Below the pieces are notes generated by a model that ran no database searches, had not been told where the DNA came from, and saw nothing but the letters and a program-made list of their open reading frames with translations. Below, in pieces: positions 35,041 through 44,327 of a DNA stretch of 64,000 bases. The translations under genes were made by a program, and so were the position numbers. Source of the DNA: Bacteroidales bacterium (lineage in GTDB: Bacteria > Bacteroidota > Bacteroidia > Bacteroidales > FEN-979). How positions within the stretch are numbered: position 1 is the stretch's first letter; each line of letters starts with the position of its first letter. Where the stretch lies: NCBI GenBank assembly GCA_030681475.1, contig JAUXWT010000035.1, forward strand, positions 130,428-194,427, given 5' to 3'.

Positions 35041-38000
35041 ATGTATATAAAAAAACAATATTCCGCACTGATCTTCTTTGTTTTTTTGGCTTTTATCCCG
35101 GTAATTTGTCTGCCGGCAACCGGCCCGGCAACAATAAAAAAGTTTTCAATCTCCTGGAATGAACGCAGGGTTATCCAGCAATTAGAGACTCCGGTTGAAA
35201 GTTTTTTCACATTTGAAGGGTCAATTTTTCGTGAAGGATTTGGACTTTTACCGTTGTTCATGACTTCATTTCCTGCTGATCCTGAAAATGATTCTCTTGC
35301 TGAAGTGAAAATCGGTAATCATGTTTATGAACCCGTGAATGATGCGGATCTGTTGTTGGTGAATGATTTGGATAAACTCTCGGCGGATATTCAGCTTTTT
35401 CATCAAGTATCGATAACCCGGAAAAAGCCGTCGTTGGAGATCTGCCTGCTTCCCTTGCGCCGTAATCCGGCAACCGGGCGCGTTGAGCGGTTGATCTCCT
35501 TCGATATTGGATTACGATTTGTGGAGGTTGCGGACGGGCCATCACAAAAATCTGTTATAACTTATGCTGCCAATTCAGTTCTCTCCACCGGTGTGTGGTA
35601 TAAATTTGCAACCGGATCAAAGGGAATATACCGGCTTACTTATGATGATCTGAAAAACTCAGGCGTAGCTGTCGGGCAAATCGATCCGCGCAAGCTGCGT
35701 ATTTATGGCAATGGCGGAGGTATGCTTCCGGAGGCCAATGCAGCAGAGCGCATTGATGATCTGATGGAGAACACAATTTTTGTAGCAGGTGAAGAGGATG
35801 GGCGATTTGATCCCGGTGACTACATCTTGTTTTACGGTCAAAGTCCCGACCGATGGGATTACAACAAAACAGACAATCTGTTCCAGTGCCGGAAGAATAT
35901 TTATTCCGACCGGATGTATTATTTCTTAAACTTCGATATTGGCCCGGGAAAGCGGATTGCCTCCGAACCTTCTGTAACAGAAACCCCTACATTCTATGCC
36001 GGCAAGTTTGAAGATTATGCTTCCTATGAAAAAGATGACGTCAACCTGATCAAAACCGGCCGTGAGTGGTGGGACAGGCAGAATTTCGATATCACAACTG
36101 AACGCAACTACTCCTTTAATTTCCCGAATATTGACAACCAGAGTCCGGTAACTGTCAAAGCCTATGTGGCTGCCCGATCCATCTCCGGAAATACCTCCTT
36201 TGTCATATCCGCACAGGGTATTCCCATCATGACACTCGACATCAACAGGGTTATCGAGGGATTTGAAAATGTATTCGCGAACATTAAAACAGGAACCGCC
36301 ACCTTCACTACCGCCAGTCCATTGATTGAAATGAAATTGAAATATAATAAATTTTCTTCCAGTTCGGTCGGATACCTGAACTATCTTGAGATAAATGCCA
36401 TGCGATCACTGGCCATGAATGGATCACAGATGTCATTCCGTTGTGCAGCCGGAACTGCGACTGACGGTGTGACTCAATTTACCATGAATGGGAATAGTCA
36501 GAATCTTCAGATTTGGGATGTCACCAACGGCGGTGATGTCCGGCTCATTGAGACAAGCCGGAGTGGGAGCAATTATTTGTTCAGGCTTCCAACTGACGTG
36601 CTGAGGGAGTTTATCGCCTTTGATGGCAGTTCGTTTAATTTACCCGAATTCAAGGGCCTTGTTGAAAATCAGAACCTCCATGGAATGGATATTGCCGATT
36701 ACCTGATCATCTGTCACCCGCTGTTTTTAGCTGAAGCACAAAGGTTGGCTGTTTTTCATCAGACAAACTCAGGACTGTCTGTTGCCATCATCACGCCCGA
36801 TAAAATCTATAACGAATTTTCCTCGGGCGCTCAGGATATTTCCGCCATCCGTGATTTTGTAAGGATGCTGTACAACAAGGCAGAGCCGGGAAATGAACCC
36901 CGGTACCTCTTGCTCTTTGGCGATGCTTCGTATGATTTTAAAAACCGTATTGCAAATAACACCAATTTCATACCTTCTTATGAATCCGGCGAATCTCTCT
37001 CTCCGGTATCCTCATTCGTGTCGGATGACTTCTTTGGTTTGCTTGATCCCAACGAAGGCCAGTCGGCCAATGGCACTCTTGATATCGGCATAGGCCGGTT
37101 TCCTGTTTATAACCTTCAGCAGGCGAAAGTAGCGGTGGATAAGGTGATCAATTATTGTTCGCAAAACGAAGGTGTGAAGAACGACTGGCGGAATGTGGTC
37201 ACCTTTGTCGGCGATGATCAGAATGAGGGCGGGAACTTGTTTATCAATGATTCCGAAGATCTGGCGCGCATCATTGAAAATTCCCATAAGAAATATAACG
37301 TTGATAAAATTTACTCTGATGCTTACCCGATGATTGCCACTCCCGGCGGAGCGCGTTACCCCGAAGTCAATGAGGCGATCAACAAACGGGTGAGCAAAGG
37401 TACCCTGATCATGAACTATGTCGGACACGGAGGCGAAGTAGGGTGGGCTCACGAACGGATTCTGGAGGTTCCGGACATTAAAAACTGGCGGAACTATAAT
37501 AACCTGTCTGTTTTTGTTACTGCTACCTGCGAATTCAGCCGCTATGATGACCCTGGCCGGGTGTCGGCAGGCGAATGGGCTTTTTTGAATGACCAGGGAG
37601 GAGGGATCGCACTTTTCACGACCTCGAGGCTCACCTTTGCCGGTACGAACAAATCGCTGTTAGTCAAGTTTTACAACAACTTATTTAAAAAGTCCGGCGG
37701 CAGTTATTTGAAACTGGGCGACCTGTTGGTAGCTGCCAAACTCGGGATGGGAAATTCCCCGAATATTCACGCATTTGTATTGTTGGGCGATCCTGCCATG
37801 CAGATGGCTTATCCCGATCTGGATGTTGTTACCACCTCCGTCAATGGTCACGATCCGTCCATTGTGTCCGACACGCTCAAGGCGCTTTCAGAAGTGACCA
37901 TCACCGGTGAAATCCTTGAGCTATCGGGAGACAGGGCGGTTAACTTTTCCGGAACCATTTTTCCGACGGTATATGACAAGGAGTCAGAGATCTGGACAAA

Positions 38001-38898
38001 AGCAAATTACGGGGAATATCCGCCGGTGCAGTTTTTCTTACGCAAAAACCCTGTTTACAAGGGGCAGGTTGAAGTGACCAATGGCACGTTTTCGTTTTCG
38101 TTCGTCGTCCCCAAAGATATTGCCTATAAAGTCGGTCTGGGAAAGATTAGCTATTATGCAAGGAGCGCCGAAACCGATGCCAATGGATATGACGATTTGA
38201 TCAAGGTAGGCGGATACAACAACGAGGCTATGGATGATGATGAAGGTCCCCATATCGCATTGTATATGAACGACCGGAATTTCCGCTCAGGCGGGATCAC
38301 CAATCAAAACCCCGACCTTTTGGTTGATGTCAGCGATTTGTCAGGAGTAAATACTGTTGGCAATGGCATCGGCCATGATATTACCGCCGTACTTGACGGC
38401 AAGTCAACCACTCCCATGATCCTGAACGATTACTATGTTTCGGACCTGAATACCTTTAAAAGCGGGGAGATCAGCTATCCGTTGAGTACACTCAGCGATG
38501 GTTCGCATCAGATCACTGTAAAAGTGTGGGATGTCCATAACAACTCCTCCGAGGCATCCATTGAATTTATCGTAGTATCCTCGGCTGAATTTGCGCTTCA
38601 GCATCTGTTAAACTATCCGAATCCGATGAAGGATCAAACCACCTTCACATGGGAAACAAACCAGATCAACCAGCCGGTTGAAGTGGAAATCCGGATTTTT
38701 ACCCTCAACGGGAACCCGGTAAAGACATTACGTCAAAACTTTTATTCACAAGGCTACCGTTCTGCGTCTGTGAAATGGGACGGAACCCAGGACGATGGCA
38801 GGAAAATCAGTACAGGCATGTATGTTTACTCTGTACAACTGATGATCCCTGACGGTACGGTCAAACGACAGACTTCGAAGTTGGTGGTTATCCGATAA
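35041..38898 (+). CDS. porU: T9SS sortase PorU (C25 family)
   Basis: 1285 residues, a surface sortase that removes the C-terminal signal of T9SS cargo and attaches it to lipopolysaccharide. Signal peptide about 1-25. An N-terminal domain (to about 170) precedes a segment shared with the next gene (VLSTGVWYKFATGSKGIYRL). The gingipain-like C25 catalytic domain has RYLLLFGDASYDFKN, the histidine H796 in NYVGHGGEVGW and the cysteine C830 in TATCEFSRYDDPG. The C-terminal about 90 residues (LNYPNPMKDQTTFTWET, TSKLVVIR) form a T9SS-type domain. Identification is firm. It stands divergent from the PorP gene. Confidence 0.95.
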   Translation: MYIKKQYSALIFFVFLAFIPVICLPATGPATIKKFSISWNERRVIQQLETPVESFFTFEGSIFREGFGLLPLFMTSFPADPENDSLAEVKIGNHVYEPVNDADLLLVNDLDKLSADIQLFHQVSITRKKPSLEICLLPLRRNPATGRVERLISFDIGLRFVEVADGPSQKSVITYAANSVLSTGVWYKFATGSKGIYRLTYDDLKNSGVAVGQIDPRKLRIYGNGGGMLPEANAAERIDDLMENTIFVAGEEDGRFDPGDYILFYGQSPDRWDYNKTDNLFQCRKNIYSDRMYYFLNFDIGPGKRIASEPSVTETPTFYAGKFEDYASYEKDDVNLIKTGREWWDRQNFDITTERNYSFNFPNIDNQSPVTVKAYVAARSISGNTSFVISAQGIPIMTLDINRVIEGFENVFANIKTGTATFTTASPLIEMKLKYNKFSSSSVGYLNYLEINAMRSLAMNGSQMSFRCAAGTATDGVTQFTMNGNSQNLQIWDVTNGGDVRLIETSRSGSNYLFRLPTDVLREFIAFDGSSFNLPEFKGLVENQNLHGMDIADYLIICHPLFLAEAQRLAVFHQTNSGLSVAIITPDKIYNEFSSGAQDISAIRDFVRMLYNKAEPGNEPRYLLLFGDASYDFKNRIANNTNFIPSYESGESLSPVSSFVSDDFFGLLDPNEGQSANGTLDIGIGRFPVYNLQQAKVAVDKVINYCSQNEGVKNDWRNVVTFVGDDQNEGGNLFINDSEDLARIIENSHKKYNVDKIYSDAYPMIATPGGARYPEVNEAINKRVSKGTLIMNYVGHGGEVGWAHERILEVPDIKNWRNYNNLSVFVTATCEFSRYDDPGRVSAGEWAFLNDQGGGIALFTTSRLTFAGTNKSLLVKFYNNLFKKSGGSYLKLGDLLVAAKLGMGNSPNIHAFVLLGDPAMQMAYPDLDVVTTSVNGHDPSIVSDTLKALSEVTITGEILELSGDRAVNFSGTIFPTVYDKESEIWTKANYGEYPPVQFFLRKNPVYKGQVEVTNGTFSFSFVVPKDIAYKVGLGKISYYARSAETDANGYDDLIKVGGYNNEAMDDDEGPHIALYMNDRNFRSGGITNQNPDLLVDVSDLSGVNTVGNGIGHDITAVLDGKSTTPMILNDYYVSDLNTFKSGEISYPLSTLSDGSHQITVKVWDVHNNSSEASIEFIVVSSAEFALQHLLNYPNPMKDQTTFTWETNQINQPVEVEIRIFTLNGNPVKTLRQNFYSQGYRSASVKWDGTQDDGRKISTGMYVYSVQLMIPDGTVKRQTSKLVVIR

Positions 38899-38932
38899 AC
38901 AGGTACCTTTGCAATTAAAGCTATCCTTGCTG

Positions 38933-41900
38933 ATGAAAAAAATATACATATTCTTTGTCTTCCTTCTGCCACTGATCGTTTCAGGTGCGATACCACACAA
39001 TGATTCGTCTGTGTTGGCCAATGGCCGGTGGTTCAGACTTGTGATCACTAAATCCGGGTTGCATCAGATCACATGGCAGAATTTGAAATCCATGGGGATC
39101 GACCCTTCGGAAATTGACATTACAAAAATTCGTTTGTTTGGAAACGGGTCAGGGATGCTGCCGGAGGTCAATATGGCCCCGCGGATCGATGATTTGCGCG
39201 AGATTGCCATACAGGTCAATGACGGCGGCGATGGCCATTTTGATGCAACAGATTATATACTTTTTTATGGGGAGGGTGCTGATAAATGGAATTTTGACAA
39301 ATTTTCTCGGTTTTACTCACATCAACGAAACCTCTATTCCGATTCCACTATCTATTTTCTGAATTACGACCAGCATGCCGGCAGGCGTGTCCTGCCTATG
39401 CCGGCAGAACCTGCAACGCCAAACAGCTTCGCATCCGCATTCGATGATTTTTTATTGCATGAGTTGGACCAATTGAACCTGATCAGGTCAGGGAAAGAGT
39501 GGTATGGCGAAATATTCGACAACCAGGTGAGTGAGCGAAATTTCCCGTTTTACTTTCCGAATATTGATTCCACGGCGCCTGTCAGAGTAAAATGGTATGT
39601 GGCCGCAAATGCTCCGGTACCACATTACTTTTACCTTTTGCAAGGCGGAAATAAGATCGATTCTCTTAAAATTGATTCCACTAATCCCAAAGAGTTTACC
39701 CTGGCCGGAAACTCGAAATTCAAGTTAACAAATATTCCGGCTCCCGGGCCTGATCAAACAATAACCCTGCGTTACGGCATGCCCACCACCAATGCAAGAG
39801 GATGGCTGAACTTCCTGGAGGTAACCTGCCGGCGCAACCTGATATGGGTTGAGCCGCAGATGATATTCAGGGATGTCAGCACCATGGGGCCAGATAAAAT
39901 TACTGAGTTTTCACTAAGTAATGCCAATAATTCTATACAGGTATGGGACGTGACTAACCCTTCCATGATCAGGTCAATGCAGACTTCGCTGAGTGACGGT
40001 ATCCTGCGATTCACACGTGCTACAGACACCCTGCGTGAATTCATCGTCTTTGACGGTTCTTCATTTTATCCGGTGACCTGTTCCGGGGAGATCCCAAATC
40101 AGAATCTCCATGCCCACCAACCGGTAGCCCTGGTTATTGTCACCAACCCGTTGTTTCTGACCCAGGCGGAACAATTGGGTGAATTTCACTACCAGCACAA
40201 CGGTCTTTCGGTACAGGTAGTTTCATCAACCCAGGTTTTCAATGAATTTTCTTGCGGACAACCTGATCCCACTGCCATCCGTGATTATATGAAAATGTTG
40301 TACGACCGAGGCGCCGCAGGCAACCGCCCGAAATATTTATTATTGTTTGGCGATGGATCGTATGATCCCAAAAACCGGGTTCCGGGTAACAACAACTTTA
40401 TTCCGACATTTCAATCCCTCGAATCGATGAATTCGACCAAATCCTATGTCACCGACGACTACTTTGGCATCATGGCTGATAATGCAGGCTATGAATCAAA
40501 TGGTTCGATCGATATCGGAATTGGCAGGTTCCCGGTGTCAACAGTTGCAGAGGCTCAGATCATGGTCGATAAAATCATCCATTACTCGTCAAATACCTAT
40601 CCGGTGGCCTCCGACTGGCGAAATACCATCACCTTTGTTGCCGATGATGAAAATCAGAATCTACACTTTTACCAGGCAGAGGAATTATGCAACATTGTCA
40701 ACACGAAATATCCGGCGTTCAATGTCAATAAGATATATTTTGATGCATACCAGCTTGTTAAAGTCCCCGGGGGAGAACGTTTTCCGGATGCCAACCGGGC
40801 GCTCAACAATACTGTTGACAAAGGTTCACTTGTAGTGAACTATACCGGACATGGTGGAGAAACAGGCTGGAGTTTCGAGCAGGTACTGACCACGGCCGAC
40901 ATTCTATCATGGAAAAACAAGGATAAACTTCCTGTCTTTGTTACAGCTACTTGTGAATTCAGCAGGTTTGATAATCCTGAACGATATACCGCCGGAGAGA
41001 TGCTGATCATGCAGCCGAACGGGGGAGCCATTGCGCTTTACTCAACGACCCGCCTTGCGTTCGCCGGATTGAACATCATGCTGAATACCAGCTTTTTCAG
41101 GCACTTCATGGATAGAACCCCCGATGGGGATTACATTAAAATGGGAGACCTGATAAGGCTGTCGAAGAATGACATACTCAATAATTTCCAACTGCGTAAT
41201 TTCGTACTGCTTGGGGATCCTGCACAGAACATCGCCTTTTCAGCCTACAATGTGAAGACAACAGCGATCAACGGCAAGCCGGCGAACATTCCTGATACGG
41301 TTAAAGGATTATCGACCGTAAATGTACAAGGGCAGATTGAAGACTGGCAGGGGCAAAAGATCAACGCCTTCAACGGTGTGGTGAATTGCAAAGTGTATGA
41401 TAAACCGGTGAAAAATACCACGCTCGGAAACCGTCCCGACAACTATGAATCCTATCCTGCTGATTTTAATATGCAGAACAGTTTGCTTTTTAAAGGGGAT
41501 GTTCCCGTAGATTCAGGCGCCTTCAGTTTCTCTTTCGTGGTTCCAAAAAATATTTCACTTCAATATGGAAAGGGCAAACTCAGTTATTTTGCTTACAATG
41601 ACGACACCGAAGCGTCAGGTTACAGCAATCAGATCGTCATTGGCGGGCGTGATGAATCCATCGACCCTGTAAACCAGGGACCTGATGTAGCGCTTTACAT
41701 GGATGACAGGTCATTTATCAGTGGAGGAACAACCGGAAGTGCAGCCATCCTGCTGGTGGACCTTTTTGATACCAATGGGATAAACAGTCTGGGATTGGGC
41801 ATCGGTCATGAGATCGAGGCAGTTCTGGACAACGACCGGGCCAATGCCATGGTGCTGAACGATTATTATTCGCCCGAGTTCAATTCTTACACACGCGGAA

Positions 41901-42334
41901 CGATAGCTTACCCGCTTAATGGCCTCTCTCCCGGCATGCATACCCTGAGCCTGAAGGCCTGGGATATGTTTGATAATTCGTCCTTGACAACGATCAGTTT
42001 CTATGTCCCAGACCATAAAGAGCTGATGGTGAAAAATGTTATGAATGCCCCCAATCCGTTGATTGAATATACCAATTTTATATTTCAGCCACAACAAATT
42101 AACGGAGGCGGACTTGAAGTCAAGATCAGTATTTATAACCTGAAAGGGATCCAGGTATATACCCTGTTCAAAAGCTATCCTGAAAACGTGACAGTCACGC
42201 CAAAAATTTACTGGGATGGGACTGACTTCAACGGGAATAAACTCAGCAACGGGATCTATCCTTATAAAATTATTTTTAAGGCTAAGAGCGGCGCCTATAC
42301 AGAAACATCTCAAAAAGTGGTGATTGCAAGGTAA
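38933..42334 (+). CDS. Second PorU-like C25 sortase, short N-terminus
   Basis: 1133 residues from the ATG at 38933, which opens a signal peptide (MKKIYIFFVFLLPLIVSGAI). A TTG 24 bases upstream is less likely. It is a paralogue of the preceding PorU but begins directly at the shared VLANGRWFRLVITKSGLHQI segment, so about 150 N-terminal residues of PorU are absent. The catalytic pair is present: H640 in NYTGHGGETGW and C674 in TATCEFSRFDNPE, 34 residues apart in both proteins. The C-terminal domain (MNAPNPLIEYTNFIFQ to TSQKVVIAR) is intact. The gap from PorU is only 34 bp. It may have different cargo or be a regulatory copy; this is inference. Confidence 0.9.
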   Translation: MKKIYIFFVFLLPLIVSGAIPHNDSSVLANGRWFRLVITKSGLHQITWQNLKSMGIDPSEIDITKIRLFGNGSGMLPEVNMAPRIDDLREIAIQVNDGGDGHFDATDYILFYGEGADKWNFDKFSRFYSHQRNLYSDSTIYFLNYDQHAGRRVLPMPAEPATPNSFASAFDDFLLHELDQLNLIRSGKEWYGEIFDNQVSERNFPFYFPNIDSTAPVRVKWYVAANAPVPHYFYLLQGGNKIDSLKIDSTNPKEFTLAGNSKFKLTNIPAPGPDQTITLRYGMPTTNARGWLNFLEVTCRRNLIWVEPQMIFRDVSTMGPDKITEFSLSNANNSIQVWDVTNPSMIRSMQTSLSDGILRFTRATDTLREFIVFDGSSFYPVTCSGEIPNQNLHAHQPVALVIVTNPLFLTQAEQLGEFHYQHNGLSVQVVSSTQVFNEFSCGQPDPTAIRDYMKMLYDRGAAGNRPKYLLLFGDGSYDPKNRVPGNNNFIPTFQSLESMNSTKSYVTDDYFGIMADNAGYESNGSIDIGIGRFPVSTVAEAQIMVDKIIHYSSNTYPVASDWRNTITFVADDENQNLHFYQAEELCNIVNTKYPAFNVNKIYFDAYQLVKVPGGERFPDANRALNNTVDKGSLVVNYTGHGGETGWSFEQVLTTADILSWKNKDKLPVFVTATCEFSRFDNPERYTAGEMLIMQPNGGAIALYSTTRLAFAGLNIMLNTSFFRHFMDRTPDGDYIKMGDLIRLSKNDILNNFQLRNFVLLGDPAQNIAFSAYNVKTTAINGKPANIPDTVKGLSTVNVQGQIEDWQGQKINAFNGVVNCKVYDKPVKNTTLGNRPDNYESYPADFNMQNSLLFKGDVPVDSGAFSFSFVVPKNISLQYGKGKLSYFAYNDDTEASGYSNQIVIGGRDESIDPVNQGPDVALYMDDRSFISGGTTGSAAILLVDLFDTNGINSLGLGIGHEIEAVLDNDRANAMVLNDYYSPEFNSYTRGTIAYPLNGLSPGMHTLSLKAWDMFDNSSLTTISFYVPDHKELMVKNVMNAPNPLIEYTNFIFQPQQINGGGLEVKISIYNLKGIQVYTLFKSYPENVTVTPKIYWDGTDFNGNKLSNGIYPYKIIFKAKSGAYTETSQKVVIAR

Positions 42335-42452
42335 TCGTTTACATCGTCCACGCATGAGATCATCCTTCCCTTTTTAGAGAAGGATTCCGGATGGAGACAT
42401 GTCAATACATATCTATTTTCAATTTGAAGCAATATCCTAAAAGTAAAAGCGT

Positions 42453-42460
42453 TAATTTTG
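42453..42460 (+). promoter_or_regulatory. Candidate -7 element for porV
   Basis: TAATTTTG matches TAnnTTTG 47 bases before the porV start. No -33 TTTG is seen at the correct distance, so porV may also be read from upstream. Confidence 0.4.
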
Positions 42461-42507
42461 CTGCCTTTTAACTTTTTAATATCATTACTTACTATACAAA
42501 TCAACAG

Positions 42508-43722
42508 ATGAAGCTCAGATTATCATTTCTCTTATTTTTTGCCCTGGCTATGACCCATACGTTTGGACAGGATAGCGAACCTTCGGATGGCAGCCGGGTT
42601 ATTTCGACTGCGGTACCATTTTTAACCATTTCGCCCGACGCTCGTTCAGGTGGTATGGGCGACCTTGGAGCTGCAACGACTCCCGATGCCTATTCCATTT
42701 TCTGGAATGCTGCAAAATATCCATTTATTGATAAAACATTTGGTTTTGGAATTGGTTATGTTCCGTGGCTGAGGAACCTTGTCAACGACATCGGACTTGC
42801 TTCAATTGTCGGATACGGAAAAATAGGAGACAAACAAGCCATCGCCGCATCACTCAGGTTTTTTTCGATGGGAGCAGTCATGTTTACCAACGATGTTGGC
42901 GATGAACTCGGTGAAGTAAAACCGAACGAATGGACCATTGACGCCACCTATTCACGGAAATTTTCAAGGGAGTTTGCAGGCGCCGTGACAGGCAGATTTA
43001 TATATTCAAACCTGGTGCCGGTTAACTATGGCCCCATCGAAGTCCGTCCCGGAACTTCTGTGGCTGCCGATGTGGCCGTTTATTATCATCATGAAATGGA
43101 GGTCAAGGGACTTTCCAACGCTTATCTCGACTTTGGGCTTAATATTTCCAATATAGGGGCGAAGATGTCATACAGCAGCACTTCAATTGTACGGGATTTT
43201 ATTCCGACCACATTACGCCTCGGACCCTCCTTTACCATGGATATTGATGACTTCAACAGAATTTCCATCTCGCTCGATCTGGCCAAGTTGCTTGTTCCGA
43301 CACCTCCTGTTTATGCCATTGATTCTTTAGGTAACACTTATACCGGCCCTGATGGCAGAAAGGTGATCGAAAAAGGCAAGGACCCCGATGTGTCGGTAGT
43401 TAAGGGTATGATCCAGTCATTTTATGATGCCCCGTACGGGTTCAAAGAGGAGTTGCAGGAAATCAACGTAACCCTTGCTGCCGAATATTGGTATAACAAG
43501 TTATTTTCGATCCGTGCCGGATATTTTTATGAGTCAAAATACAAGGGCGATCGCCAGTTTTTCACACTGGGAGCCGGTTTACGCTACAACGTATTCGGCC
43601 TCGATTTTTCATATCTGGTTCCCGTCAGGCAGAACAACCCGCTGCAAAACACATTGCAGTTTACCCTGCTCTTTAATTTCGACAACGTCAAAAAGCCCGA
43701 CAAACCAGGCGGCGCCAATTAG
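42508..43722 (+). CDS. porV: T9SS outer membrane protein PorV
   Basis: 404 residues with a signal peptide (about 1-20, ending TFGQD) and a FadL-like beta-barrel. Seen: ISTAVPFLTISPDARSGGMG and GDLGAATTPDAYSIFWN at the N-terminus, strongly typical of PorV (LptO), and a C-terminal barrel ending NTLQFTLLFNFD. PorV shuttles cargo from the translocon to the PorU sortase. Its position after the two PorU-like genes fits that role. Confidence 0.95.
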   Translation: MKLRLSFLLFFALAMTHTFGQDSEPSDGSRVISTAVPFLTISPDARSGGMGDLGAATTPDAYSIFWNAAKYPFIDKTFGFGIGYVPWLRNLVNDIGLASIVGYGKIGDKQAIAASLRFFSMGAVMFTNDVGDELGEVKPNEWTIDATYSRKFSREFAGAVTGRFIYSNLVPVNYGPIEVRPGTSVAADVAVYYHHEMEVKGLSNAYLDFGLNISNIGAKMSYSSTSIVRDFIPTTLRLGPSFTMDIDDFNRISISLDLAKLLVPTPPVYAIDSLGNTYTGPDGRKVIEKGKDPDVSVVKGMIQSFYDAPYGFKEELQEINVTLAAEYWYNKLFSIRAGYFYESKYKGDRQFFTLGAGLRYNVFGLDFSYLVPVRQNNPLQNTLQFTLLFNFDNVKKPDKPGGAN

Positions 43723-43752
43723 TTTCGGCACAATATTTTGTGCAGCAACCTG

Positions 43753-43776
43753 ATTTCACTATTTCGCCATTTCACT
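43753..43776. repeat. Three 8-bp units (ATTTCACT type) before ispF
   Basis: ATTTCACT, ATTTCGCC, ATTTCACT lie end to end, 4 bases before the ispF start codon. They are the reverse complement of the GCGAAAT-type units at 783-830, showing that one unit type occurs at distant loci. Confidence 0.8.
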
Positions 43777-43780
43777 AATT

Positions 43781-44257
43781 ATGATTCGCATCGGTTTCGG
43801 CTTCGACACGCACAAGCTTGACCCGGTTTGCGAATTCTGGCTGGGAGGAATCCTTATACCGCATATAAAAGGCGCCACTGGCCATTCCGATGCCGATACC
43901 CTGATTCATGCCATCATCGATGCATTGCTCGGAGCTGCCGGTTTAAGAGATATCGGAAACCAATTCCCTGATACTTCACCCGAATTCAAAGGAATAGACA
44001 GCAAAGCGCTACTTTCACGGACTATGGAGTTGATCAGCGCCAAAGGATATGTAATTGGCAATATTGACAGTACTATTGTCCTTCAGAACCCAAAGATTAG
44101 CGGTCATATCCCCGGCATGATCGAAGCCCTGACGGCGGTGATGAAAATCGGTTCAGATCAGCTTTCAATCAAGGCAAAAACCAGTGAAAAACTGGGATTT
44201 ATCGGCCGCGAAGAAGGCATCTCAGCCTATGCAACCGTGCTGTTACTGAAAGAATAA
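43781..44257 (+). CDS. ispF: 2-C-methyl-D-erythritol 2,4-cyclodiphosphate synthase
   Basis: 158-residue trimeric enzyme of the non-mevalonate isoprenoid pathway. Seen: GFGFDTHKL with the metal-binding DxH, GHSDADTLIHAIIDALLGAA, GNQFPDTSPEFKGIDSKALL, and the C-terminal KTSEKLGFIGREEGISAYAT. Identification is firm. It starts 58 bp after porV on the same strand and may be co-transcribed. Confidence 0.97.
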   Translation: MIRIGFGFDTHKLDPVCEFWLGGILIPHIKGATGHSDADTLIHAIIDALLGAAGLRDIGNQFPDTSPEFKGIDSKALLSRTMELISAKGYVIGNIDSTIVLQNPKISGHIPGMIEALTAVMKIGSDQLSIKAKTSEKLGFIGREEGISAYATVLLLKE

Positions 44258-44263
44258 AATTTG

Positions 44264-44286
44264 GATTTACGATTGGACGATTTACG
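44264..44286. repeat. 23-bp dispersed repeat, copy 1
   Basis: A 23-bp segment made of GATTTACG-type 7-8 bp units recurs in inverse orientation at 50186-50208 with 22 of 23 positions equal. Both copies sit just after stop codons of rightward genes. Confidence 0.75.
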
Positions 44287-44295
44287 CTTTACGAC

Positions 44296-44327
44296 TTGTC
44301 CCCCTGTCCCCCTGTCCCCCTGTCCCC
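44296..44327. repeat. Four 8-bp units (CTGTCCCC type)
   Basis: TTGTCCCC followed by three CTGTCCCC. The array ends at the stop codon of the leftward membrane protein gene (stop 44328-44330). The unit is the same type as the degenerate array inside the glycosyltransferase tail at 2228-2299. Confidence 0.9.

Noticed and set aside
42368-42391. Hairpin after the second PorU-like gene as terminator
   Set aside because: A 7-bp stem with a 10-base loop, but no T-rich tract follows.
43728-43743. Hairpin after porV as terminator
   Set aside because: The 6-bp stem has no T tract after it.
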